A stretch of 64,000 nucleotides of DNA from an uncultured Bacteroidota bacterium (GTDB lineage Bacteria; Bacteroidota; Bacteroidia; AKYH767-A; OLB10), in the NCBI GenBank assembly GCA_900696575.1, contig CAADHD010000027.1, positions 62,001 through 126,000 of the forward strand, given 5' to 3'. A model generated the notes under the pieces. It saw only the letters and a program-made list of their open reading frames with translations. It searched no databases and had not been told where the DNA came from. Made by a program: the position numbers and the translations under genes. Of the stretch, positions 36,971 through 44,709 are shown piece after piece. The first letter of the stretch is position 1. Each line of letters begins with the position of its first letter.

Positions 36971-37380
36971 TTTGAAGATATAATTATTCCTTTTACGTTT
37001 ACCACGTTGATTGCAGGAAGGGTTTGGAAGTTTAAAAAACATTCAGATGAATAAACTTTCCATTTTCCCCAGTAAACTAAAAGAGGCGGTGCCCCCCGCT
37101 TATCACAGCATCTTTTATTAAACTGCACACATACCGTTACCCGAAGAGGTAAAATATGGGTCACTATATCATCCCGTTTATCGGACGCTTTAAAAACAGG
37201 AGGGCTTATGTACGGATGATGCATTATATGCTGCAGCATGACCGGAGGTTATCCGGCAGCAGCAGGCAGGGGAAAAAGCAGCGCCCGAAGACCTGCTATC
37301 GGTTTGCAGGCTTACTGATAAGCTAAACCTGCAGCGGTTCCCGAAAAGCTTGAAGAGTAGGGAGAATTCGGAAAAAAATT
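36971..37380. other. Intergenic stretch without a supported gene
   Basis: About 410 nt between the left repeat and the signal-peptide ORF. A 55-codon plus-strand frame starting at 37155 and a minus-strand frame across 36958-37239 exist, but neither shows a recognisable motif or a start context. The block around 37200-37340 is richer in G+C than the AT-rich gene that follows. It contains ATGCTGCAGCATGA (37227-37240), also found at 38749-38762 beside the right repeat. It looks like decayed accessory DNA. Confidence 0.4.
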
Positions 37381-37467
37381 ATGAAAACAAAGTATATTTT
37401 ATTTACAACATTATTTTTTATTCTCTTTTTGCTATTTAATACATCTTTTGCACAGCAAAAAACCTAA
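37381..37467 (+). other. Signal-peptide ORF cut off by an in-frame TAA
   Basis: ATG at 37381 encodes a 28-residue peptide with a textbook signal sequence (MKTKYILFTTLFFILFLLFN, then TSFAQQ), ended by TAA at 37465-37467. The next gene's ATG at 37483 is in the same frame, only five codons further. The simplest reading is that this is the secretion signal of that gene, separated by one nonsense change or a base-call error. Confidence 0.65.
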
Positions 37468-37482
37468 GGTCATCTTCATATA

Positions 37483-38283
37483 ATGACAAGTGAAACGGAA
37501 GGGGAAGTAAGACTGCGAAATGGGGTTACAATTCCTTATTTCGATCAGGATTTTGTCGGTAAAGGATTGCATCAAAATGATTTTGTCGGCTTCAATATAG
37601 AAATGATCAATAATATGTTACTGGCTTCAAATTTAGAAAAGCAAATAACGAATCCCGCGCTTTTAAATTTGTTTTCCGGAATTGAGACAATTGAAAGTTT
37701 GGACGACCCTTTAATAATCGCTTTTATTAACAGCTCAGAATACTCTTCTCTGTCTGCTGATGTTAAACAAGAATTGGAAATTAGGCATGGAAATGTTTAC
37801 GTGGCACATTATTCAAATATAAACCTAAAATTACTTATTATTCCATTTAAGCAACATTCTGTTACTCAATATGCCTATTTAACTTGTATTACTCATGTAA
37901 AAGTTACAGGAAATACATCAAGATATAAATTTTATAACATGATATGTGAAATTGAAAATAATTCCGTTGAAACAATAAAGGTGAGTTTTAAAAGTATGAA
38001 TCAATCACTGCATTATTCTTTTTATCGATATCCGGATGGAATTTGCAGTGATCTGATGTTAGGTATTCCCATTCCCCAAGATGAGTTACTTATAGATGGG
38101 ATCCCTCCTGTGATGATAGGATTAAAACCAAAGTGTACAGAGTTAGATTTTCTCGCCTGCTTTGTTTGCGGATGGCAGGAGTGCATGAATGAGGTTCTGT
38201 GCGGTCTTGCTTGCGGTAGTACGCCATTAGGCTGGATCGCATGTTCTATAGGCTTTGCTATTGGTTGTTTAATCGGAGGCTAA
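37483..38283 (+). CDS. Protein with Cys/Gly-rich tail resembling halocin C8-like bacteriocin precursors
   Basis: 266 aa as read from 37483, about 300 aa if the in-frame TAA at 37465 is a lesion. Residues 1-217 show no motif I recognise. The last 49 residues hold eight Cys: CTELDFLACFVCGWQEC, then MNEVLCGLACGSTPLG, then WIACSIGFAIGCLIGG. A CxxC, then Cys-x3-Cys, then a hydrophobic Gly-rich end recall halocin C8, whose precursor also joins a roughly 200-aa N-terminal (immunity) part to a Cys-rich C-terminal peptide. The gene is AT-richer than its neighbours, suggesting transfer. A small membrane protein gene follows 11 nt later. The function is inference. Confidence 0.5.
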   Translation: MTSETEGEVRLRNGVTIPYFDQDFVGKGLHQNDFVGFNIEMINNMLLASNLEKQITNPALLNLFSGIETIESLDDPLIIAFINSSEYSSLSADVKQELEIRHGNVYVAHYSNINLKLLIIPFKQHSVTQYAYLTCITHVKVTGNTSRYKFYNMICEIENNSVETIKVSFKSMNQSLHYSFYRYPDGICSDLMLGIPIPQDELLIDGIPPVMIGLKPKCTELDFLACFVCGWQECMNEVLCGLACGSTPLGWIACSIGFAIGCLIGG

Positions 38284-38294
38284 AAACATATCAC

Positions 38295-38486
38295 ATGAAA
38301 CGATTAACAAATATAATTTCTGTCGTTAGTTTTATAGGTGGCGTAATACTAATTATTGCCGGAGCAGCATTTTATGTACAACAAGATAAAAATACCTTAG
38401 CATTAGTTCTGTTGCTTTCGGGTAATCGTAATCTGTTTTTTGGAATTTTGTTGTATGTAATTCTTAATAGAGAGAAACTACATTAA
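38295..38486 (+). CDS. Small two-helix membrane protein, possible immunity protein
   Basis: 63 aa from the ATG at 38295 (MKRLTNIISVVSFIGG). Two hydrophobic helices (about 7-27 and 36-56) are joined by QQDKNT, with a basic N-terminus and a short charged C-terminus. It begins 11 nt after the bacteriocin-like gene on the same strand, with similar base composition. Small two-helix proteins beside bacteriocin genes often give immunity, but the sequence itself shows no family. It could also be an unrelated small membrane protein. Confidence 0.5.
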   Translation: MKRLTNIISVVSFIGGVILIIAGAAFYVQQDKNTLALVLLLSGNRNLFFGILLYVILNREKLH

Positions 38487-38670
38487 CTTTCCGCCTCTTT
38501 TTGCTGACATAAAAGATTTTTTGGTTGATGTAAGCCCCCTAAGTAACGATTCCTGCTTGCACCAAATCCGCTTGCGTTTCTTCTGAAGCAATGAATCTGC
38601 AGCGCACCAGTTATACTTCTCACGGCCTTTTACGGGAAAACCATCTTCCCAATAAATCCCAAACTACAAC
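38487..38670. other. Intergenic stretch, no gene seen
   Basis: No reading frame with recognisable content and no RNA motif seen. A CTGCAGCGCACCAGTTA block (38598-38614) resembles CTGCGCCAGTTA in the left flank (36810-36821), another sign that the flanks are related. Confidence 0.35.
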
Positions 38671-38845
38671 AACGTTACTGCTTTTCCGCCACAGGCGGAA
38701 AAGCAGTAACATCAATTTAAGTACAGCACCTATTCCGCGCTTATCATGCTGCAGCATGAAGGCATCAACGCATAATTAATCAAACCCTAAAACCTATTCA
38801 ACTTATCCCGCACCCGCATACATTCTTTAATTATTGCAAAAGTTG
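38671..38845 (+). repeat. Right copy of the degenerate direct repeat
   Basis: It begins with the same segment as the left copy and keeps the shared blocks AGGCATC, TAATTAAT, CCCT, ATTCA, CACCCG and TTATTGC in order. It lies about 185 nt downstream of the small membrane protein gene. It contains the intact inverted repeat described separately. Confidence 0.6.
38674..38710. repeat. Perfect 17-bp inverted repeat with 3-nt loop
   Basis: Arms GTTACTGCTTTTCCGCC (38674-38690) and GGCGGAAAAGCAGTAAC (38694-38710) are exact reverse complements around ACA. No T-run follows on either strand, so it is not a standard terminator. The sides do not fit attC R'/R'' boxes. It may be a REP-like or MITE-like hairpin, or a protein-binding site. 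Confidence 0.8.
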
Positions 38846-38909
38846 AAATTATGCAAGACTTCAGGATATCGGAAAAGGGAGAAAACAACCCTTACAACTT
38901 CACCATTTT

Positions 38910-39793
38910 CTAGAAAACTGATTTGCCACGACAGGTCAATTTTAAAAAGTAAAAACCCGATGGAAGTTTTTCTGTATCAAGTAATAATTTTTGCTCACGA
39001 GTTGATGAGGATAACATCTTTTTGCCTTCAGCAGAAATCAATTCAATACCGCTTTCTCCTGCCGGGTGAAAAAGAAAATTAATTTCAATTTGTTCACTAC
39101 AGGGGTTGGGCGAAACAGACACTACATACTTTGCTACCTGCTCATCCATTGATAATGGCCAGCAGGTGTTTCCGGCCCATGTCCATATTAATTCTGTACT
39201 GTCGCTGAAACACAGCGGTTGTGGTCACCAGTCAAACGGTGGCACCTTGCGCGGAATTATACCATTGCTTATATCTCCAATGCATTCCACGCATCGCGGG
39301 GGCATATAAAAAACAGAAATAGGATTATTGATGATAGTAAAATCATAAGCTTTCCTCAATCCGGCAAAAGTCATTTCAGTATTAACAGCAGTTACCACCA
39401 TCCGCACTGAATCAATCACCTCCGGAAAGGCGAATGTGTCGCCTACCGTAAGGTTAAAATCATAAAGCAGGTATTCGTCATTAAAAAAATTAACATGATA
39501 ATCCCTGCAAAATACCTGTTTGTTTTGTTCTCGGATAAAAGCGATCGGAGGTACGGGAGCGCTTCCCGTTGTAGTATCACCTAAAAATACTTTATGATAA
39601 ACCACATTATTTATGAGCGTGTCACCTTGAACAAAATACCATCGTCCATGTGAAAAATCTGGCCAAACGGTTCCGGCATGGTGTAATCTATGCTCCAGTA
39701 TGCTTTGTCAGTCGGAAACGAAATATATGGTTGGCTTTTGCTTGGTAGAGAAACAGCTAACAAAACCGGTAATATGAACTTGAGGTTTTTCAT
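38910..39793 (-). pseudogene. T9SS type A cargo protein, broken by a frameshift and a stop
   Basis: Read on the minus strand: a signal peptide (MKNLKFILPVLLAVSLPSKSQ, from 39793), a middle part typical of Bacteroidota secreted proteins (RWYFVQGDTLINNVVYHKVF) and a C-terminal type A sorting domain (VVSVSPNPCSEQIEINFLF ... SGFYFLKL, ending 38910). The N-terminal frame runs to a stop at 39611, while the natural continuation WPDFSHGRWYF lies one frame off, so one base appears lost near 39665. A TGA at 39225-39227 interrupts the second part, after which the frame stays open. The two lesions make it a pseudogene unless they are sequence errors. Confidence 0.7.
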
Positions 39794-39810
39794 TTTTAAA
39801 ACAAAACTAA

Positions 39811-40929
39811 TCATACCCCCTGATACATCTTCCCCGGCAGCGATTTAATCACTCCTTTAAACTCAAGGCTCAGCAGCGTTGCCGAAATTTTACTTACCGG
39901 CAAAGGAAGAGATGAGGTAATTAAATCAATATGCGTTTTGCCATTCTGCTCAATCAGATTGGCCAATTGCTTTTCTTCTTCGTTCAGCTCAATAAATAAT
40001 TGCCGCTGCCGTGGTTTTTCCGTTTCGCGCTTTTCTAAATTCCATTGCATCATCCCTGCAATATCATCAGCCGATTCAACCAATGCAGCCTTATTGGTTT
40101 TAATGAAATAATTGCAGCCTGCGCTGTAAGTGTCATTCGTACGGCCAGGTATGGCAAACACATCACGGTTGTAACTGTTGGCTATCTCGGCAGTAATGAG
40201 TGCGCCTCCGCTTTTTGCTGCTTCAATCACCAATACGGCATCGCACATACCGGCTACAATGCGGTTGCGCTGTGGAAAGTTTTCCTTATCAGGGTTCGTC
40301 CCCGTCATAAACTCTGTGAGCAACCCGCCCTGCTCCATCATCTTTTCTGCCACAGGTTTGTGGAGGGCAGGATAAATACGGTCAAGCCCGTGGCCTAACA
40401 CTCCGATTGTTGGCATTTCGTTTTTGATGGATGCTTTATGTGCAGCAATGTCAATTCCGTAAGCCAGTCCGCTTACTATAATAATATCATAAGCCTTCAG
40501 GTCTTCCGTAATTTTTTCAGTCATCTGTTTGCCGTAATCACTGGCATTGCGAGTGCCTACTATGGCAATCATGCGGTGATGATTCAAATTCGCTGTGCCT
40601 TTGTAATAAAGCAGTACCGGAGCATCGCTGCAGTTTTTTAACCGTGAAGGATATTCTTTATCCAGATAGAACAGCGGCTTTATTTCATACCTTTCAATAA
40701 AAACCAGTTCCTTCTCTGCTCTTTCAAAAGTATTATGACTTATTATTTTCTCTGCCGTTGCCGGCCCGATACCGGGTATCTTTTCAAGATTCTTTTTCTT
40801 CTCCTTAAAAACTCCCTCTACGCTGCCGCAATAGCCAACTAAATTGCGTGCCGTAACACTACCCACCCCTTCGAGCAAGGTAAGGGCAATACGCCATTTC
40901 AATTCCTCATCAACTACAACCTGTTGCAT
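39811..40929 (-). CDS. dprA: DNA-processing protein DprA/Smf
   Basis: 372 aa. N-terminal helix-hairpin-helix region (LEKIPGIGPATAEKI, about 46-60), then the Rossmann-like DprA core with AIVGTRNASDYGKQM, VSGLAYGIDIAAHK, GVLGHGLDRIYP and FPQRNRIVAGM, then a C-terminal winged helix (about 310-372). It loads RecA on incoming single-stranded DNA during natural transformation. No other competence genes are in the window. It is divergent from the TonB receptor gene; the starts are 58 nt apart. Confidence 0.92.
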   Translation of the reverse strand: MQQVVVDEELKWRIALTLLEGVGSVTARNLVGYCGSVEGVFKEKKKNLEKIPGIGPATAEKIISHNTFERAEKELVFIERYEIKPLFYLDKEYPSRLKNCSDAPVLLYYKGTANLNHHRMIAIVGTRNASDYGKQMTEKITEDLKAYDIIIVSGLAYGIDIAAHKASIKNEMPTIGVLGHGLDRIYPALHKPVAEKMMEQGGLLTEFMTGTNPDKENFPQRNRIVAGMCDAVLVIEAAKSGGALITAEIANSYNRDVFAIPGRTNDTYSAGCNYFIKTNKAALVESADDIAGMMQWNLEKRETEKPRQRQLFIELNEEEKQLANLIEQNGKTHIDLITSSLPLPVSKISATLLSLEFKGVIKSLPGKMYQGV

Positions 40930-40987
40930 GGTTCAAAAAAAATATGGTCATTTGTGGGCATCCCGACCGGACAAAAATAACTCAACC

Positions 40988-43252
40988 ATGCTCAACCCTA
41001 TCCTCAGTTCTATTACTGCATTGTTTCTTTTAATTTCTTCTCAAATCCGTGCACAGGAATCTGTTATCATCGGCCTTGTGCGCGATTCAAAAACCCGTGA
41101 ACCGTTGCCGGGGGTTAATGTGATTAAAGGAACAGAAGGAACCGTAACCAACGAAGCCGGCAAATACGAACTCAAAACCGAACCAGGAGATTTTACCATC
41201 GAATTTCGTTTCGTTGGATACGAGACGCAATCAAAAAAAATTACCCTGAAACCTGCCGAAGCGCGCATTCTCAACATTGACCTCATGCCTTCGGCCACCG
41301 AACTCGGCACCGTAGTAGTGAGTGCCGGCAAGTTTGAGCAGAAGATTGAAGAGGTAACCGTGTCCATGGCTGTGATTAAACCGGCCATGATTGAAAACAT
41401 GAATACTACCGTAATGGACGATGCCATGCAGCACGTTCCCGGTGTTCAGGTTATTGACGGGCAGGCCAACATCCGCGGGGGAAGCGGTTTCAGTTACGGG
41501 GCCGGCAGCCGTGTGCTTATGTTGGTGGATGAACTTCCCATGTTGGCCGGTGATGCCAATGATGTAAAATGGAGTTTCCTCCCTACCGAAAATCTCGAAC
41601 AGATTGAAGTATTGAAAGGAGCATCTTCGGCCCTCTACGGTTCCTCAGCCATGAATGGCGTTATTAATGTGCGGACAGCTTACCCCAAAGCCGTACCCGA
41701 ATCGAAGGTTATGGTTTACAATGGAATTTATGACAGCCCTAAAAACAAGAATTACAAATGGTGGAATGAAACTCCTCTATACCGCGGAGCCAGCGTTTCG
41801 CACAGCCGCAAAACCGGCAGGCTTGATTTGGTAGGTGCCGGAAATTATTTCAAAGATGAAGGCTACCGCATGGGCGAAAACGAAGAGCGCTACCGTGTTA
41901 ACCTCAACACACGTTATTCTTTCGACAAAAACCTTGAAGGATTATCCGTTGGCTTCAATACAAATTACATGAGAACTGAAGGCGCTCTGTTTTTCATCTG
42001 GCAGGACGATAGTATTGGCGCCCTCATCCCGCAAGGCGGACTGGATTCCAACACCACCATCAGCGAATACATTACCAAACGTTTCAATGTTGACCCCTTT
42101 GTTACTTACATCACCCAAAACGGAATTACTCACAAACTGCGTACGCGTTATTTCCTGACGGATAACACCAATAACACCAACCAGGAATCATTTGCTAAAT
42201 TTTATTATGCCGAATACCAGTTCCAGAAAAAGTTCAACGAAAACTCAACTTGGACATGGGGCGTGGCCGAACAATATGCCGGTGTAGAAAGCGAACTGTA
42301 TGGAAATCATCTTTCCAACAACCTTGGCTTCTACAATCAATTCGACCATCAGATTGACCGGTGGAATTTTTCATTCGGTGTGCGCTGGGAGCAAAACAGA
42401 ATTGATACAGTAAAAGGTGAATTTACACCCGTTTTCCGCACCGGAATCAATTACCGTTTATTCAATAGCACCCATCTTCGTGTATCGTACGGGCAGGGTT
42501 ACCGCTTTCCCAGCATTGCCGAAAAGTTTGTAAGAACGCAGGTAGGTAACGTGGTGATTTATCCTAATGACAGCCTGCAACCCGAAACCGGATTTACTGC
42601 CGAGATTGCCATCAACCAGGGTTTTAAAATCAGCAACTGGAGCGGCTCGCTTGATATTGCCGGCTTCTGGAGCGAATACAAAAACATGATGGAGTTTTCC
42701 TTCGGCCAGTGGGGAAACTTTTTAGTTGACCCTATGTTTGGCGTTGGTTTCAAATCGCTCAACATCGGCAACACACGTATTCAGGGCCTTGATTTTACAT
42801 TAACCGGAAACGGCAAGGTTCGAAAAACTCCGTTGCAGGTGTTGGCCGGTTATACGGTAATGTATCCCATCCAGACCGACTTTGATGCAGCCGTGGATAC
42901 ACTGAAAAACACTGCCAATTACAACATCCTCAAATACCGTTACCGCAGATTGCTGAAAGCCGATGTGGAAGCCGGAATTTGGAATTTCACCATTGGCACC
43001 AGCGTACGTTACAACTCATTTATGGAAAACATTGATCAGGTATTCAACTTTCTTATTCCCGGTGTAGCGCGTTACCGCGAAAACAATCAGAAAGGCGACT
43101 GGGTGTTTGATGCTCGGATATTTTATTCCTTTCTTAAACATTTCGACATCGGCATCATCATTAAAAACCTGACCAACGAAGAATACCTGTCCCGCCCGGC
43201 CGATATGCAGCCGCCACGCAGTTTTGTGGTGCAGGCAAGAGTGAAGTTTTAA
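40988..43252 (+). CDS. TonB-dependent outer-membrane receptor with CarboxypepD_reg-like domain
   Basis: 754 aa from the ATG at 40988, which begins the signal peptide MLNPILSSITALFLLISS; earlier in-frame ATGs would run into dprA. The N-terminal extension (about 25-105; IIGLVRDSKTREPLPGVNV, KYELKTEPGDFTIEFRFVGYE) is the carboxypeptidase-regulatory-like beta domain of Bacteroidota receptors. Then comes the plug (VPGVQVIDGQANIRGGSGF, LEQIEVLKGASSALYGSSAMNG) and a barrel ending in VQARVKF. It should import a chelate or small ligand using TonB. The ligand is unknown; no SusD partner follows. Confidence 0.9.
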   Translation: MLNPILSSITALFLLISSQIRAQESVIIGLVRDSKTREPLPGVNVIKGTEGTVTNEAGKYELKTEPGDFTIEFRFVGYETQSKKITLKPAEARILNIDLMPSATELGTVVVSAGKFEQKIEEVTVSMAVIKPAMIENMNTTVMDDAMQHVPGVQVIDGQANIRGGSGFSYGAGSRVLMLVDELPMLAGDANDVKWSFLPTENLEQIEVLKGASSALYGSSAMNGVINVRTAYPKAVPESKVMVYNGIYDSPKNKNYKWWNETPLYRGASVSHSRKTGRLDLVGAGNYFKDEGYRMGENEERYRVNLNTRYSFDKNLEGLSVGFNTNYMRTEGALFFIWQDDSIGALIPQGGLDSNTTISEYITKRFNVDPFVTYITQNGITHKLRTRYFLTDNTNNTNQESFAKFYYAEYQFQKKFNENSTWTWGVAEQYAGVESELYGNHLSNNLGFYNQFDHQIDRWNFSFGVRWEQNRIDTVKGEFTPVFRTGINYRLFNSTHLRVSYGQGYRFPSIAEKFVRTQVGNVVIYPNDSLQPETGFTAEIAINQGFKISNWSGSLDIAGFWSEYKNMMEFSFGQWGNFLVDPMFGVGFKSLNIGNTRIQGLDFTLTGNGKVRKTPLQVLAGYTVMYPIQTDFDAAVDTLKNTANYNILKYRYRRLLKADVEAGIWNFTIGTSVRYNSFMENIDQVFNFLIPGVARYRENNQKGDWVFDARIFYSFLKHFDIGIIIKNLTNEEYLSRPADMQPPRSFVVQARVKF

Positions 43253-43309
43253 CTTTCAACTAAAGGAAATACATTTCCATCATTCATCTCCCTGCCTTAC
43301 CATTGCAGT

Positions 43310-43828
43310 ATGAATAAACTCATCATCTTTTTGCTTTCCATAACACCTTTTGTAGTTTTATCACAATCGGTAAACCGCCCGCCTGAGCGGATGAAAATGC
43401 TGTTAGCCTTTAATGGCGAATGAAAAGGCGAATTGGCCGAAGTACGCAATGGCAAAAAAGTAAAAACAAAAATTTCGCATACCTCTGCCAAAATTGCAGC
43501 AGGATGGGGAGTGATGGTGCAGGAATCGGCTATGATACCCGAATTCGGCAAATATGTCTCTGCCCGTATTTTCAGTTACAGCTCATCAGGCGATACAACG
43601 TACATGTATGTGGTGGACAATCGTGGCGATACATGGTTTTATACCGGCACATGGAAATCAACCCGTAAACTTGAACTGGAGTCGCTCACCGATTTGCCTG
43701 ATGGAAGAAAACAGAAGAAATCCGTCAAATACGATTTCATCAGCCTGAAAGAATATGAATACCGCTTTATGTCTGCTATTGGTGATTCGGTTATCTCAAC
43801 TGTAGAGATGAGTATGAAAAAGCAATAA
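43310..43828 (+). pseudogene. Small secreted DUF1579-like protein interrupted by one in-frame TGA
   Basis: ATG at 43310 starts a signal peptide (MNKLIIFLLSITPFVVLSQ). The frame continues RMKMLLAFNGE, then TGA at 43421-43423, then KGELAEVRNGKKVK and stays open to 43828. The position before KGE is Trp in GEWKGE-type starts of DUF1579-like lipocalin folds, so TGA would be one base from TGG. The downstream part has a beta-rich pattern (YMYVVDNRGDTWFYTGTW). Either a recent nonsense mutation or a base-call error. About 172 codons otherwise intact. Confidence 0.65.
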
Positions 43829-43848
43829 GCTGCACCATTTCAAGCATA

Positions 43849-43880
43849 AAAAAAGGCTGACGTTTTTGTCAGCCTTTTTT
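43849..43880. terminator. Bidirectional terminator
   Basis: Stem AAAAAAGGCTGAC / GTCAGCCTTTTTT with loop GTTTTT. The A- and T-tracts make it usable from both sides: it ends the plus-strand DUF1579-like gene and the convergent minus-strand type A cargo gene. Confidence 0.85.
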
Positions 43881-43899
43881 AGCTTTCCTGAATCAGAAT

Positions 43900-44604
43900 T
43901 TATCTGTTAACCGTCAGCTTAACAGTTCTTATTGTCTGGTCGCCATTAACCAAAGAGCAGAGATAAATGCCTTGCTGCAGATTGCTTGTATTCAGAATAA
44001 AATTTTTAACCGGGGCATTCAATTTCACTTCCTGAATTTTTTTACCAAGCAGGTTGGTGATTACCATTTTTATTTCTCCTTTCGGATTGGTAATTCTGTA
44101 ACTGAACGCAGCCATACTATTGGCAGGGTTGGGTGATGGTGAAGAAAGATAATTGGCAACAGCATTATTCTCGCTGATGCCAAGGGTAATGTCGTAGAAA
44201 AACTCAAAGCAAACCGAATCCTGCTGATTGGCCTGATCAAAGAAGCAATACGTAACACGGCTCAACCCAAGAATGCCATGCGGGTTTAATTGGCCTTTAA
44301 AGGAGGAGTTGGTGGCTCCTGATACTATGGGTTCAGGAGATGGAGATAAACTGATAAAGGGCGGATAACATTGAACACCCCAACAGAAATTGCTTTCATG
44401 ACCGGAAGTAAGTGTTTCGGTTTTGCGCTCTACAGAAACATCAATTGTGGTGTTTCCTGTGTTAACTATGTCAACATAAGAGTCAACATACGTTGAGCCG
44501 TCTCCCGTATTCCAAATGGTCGGGTTAATGCCAATAATGTTATTTTGTGCGTAAGTGGCTACAGTGATAGACAGGAAAAGAATCAGAGAGTAAAGTTTTT
44601 TCAT
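43900..44604 (-). CDS. Secreted protein with T9SS type A sorting domain
   Basis: 234 aa with signal peptide (MKKLYSLILFLSITVATYAQ). The N-terminal two thirds is a beta-rich domain of unknown role with paired Cys (FCWGVQCYPPF, VTYCFFDQANQQDSVCF). The C-terminal about 75 residues form the type A sorting domain (LSSPSPNPANSMAAFSYRI, TNLLGKKIQEVKL, QGIYLCSLVNGDQTIRTVKL). By family rule the protein is exported by T9SS and may be anchored to the surface. No functional domain can be named beyond that. Confidence 0.8.
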   Translation of the reverse strand: MKKLYSLILFLSITVATYAQNNIIGINPTIWNTGDGSTYVDSYVDIVNTGNTTIDVSVERKTETLTSGHESNFCWGVQCYPPFISLSPSPEPIVSGATNSSFKGQLNPHGILGLSRVTYCFFDQANQQDSVCFEFFYDITLGISENNAVANYLSSPSPNPANSMAAFSYRITNPKGEIKMVITNLLGKKIQEVKLNAPVKNFILNTSNLQQGIYLCSLVNGDQTIRTVKLTVNR

Positions 44605-44623
44605 TGACTTAAATTTTGATATG

Positions 44624-44631
44624 CAAATGTA
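44624..44631 (-). promoter_or_regulatory. Putative -7 box for the type A cargo gene (TACATTTG)
   Basis: Perfect TAnnTTTG on the minus strand, 19 nt upstream of the ATG at 44604. Confidence 0.45.
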
Positions 44632-44709
44632 CGGTTTCTGACGAATTATAAAAATGTTACTTCATTTTGAAATCCCTAACGATAGTCAGGCAGTACTTAG
44701 CTTTGCCCC

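Noticed and set aside
37155-37322. 55-codon plus-strand frame starting MGHYIIPFIGRF
   Set aside because: No recognisable domain, no promoter or start context, and located in decayed flank DNA; not enough to call a gene.
38674-38710. Inverted repeat read as an integron attC site
   Set aside because: attC needs RYYYAAC/GTTRRRY boxes and imperfect arms with unpaired bases; here the arms are perfect and the end boxes do not fit, and no integrase is in the window.
39225-43423. TGA read as Trp (changed genetic code or recoding)
   Set aside because: Many intact genes in the window end in TGA and use TGG for Trp, and the third broken gene has TAA, so isolated lesions or errors explain it better.
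44698-44705. TAGCTTTG as a promoter box for the secreted endonuclease-fold gene
   Set aside because: It ends 4 nt before the ATG, so transcription would start at or after the start codon; probably chance.
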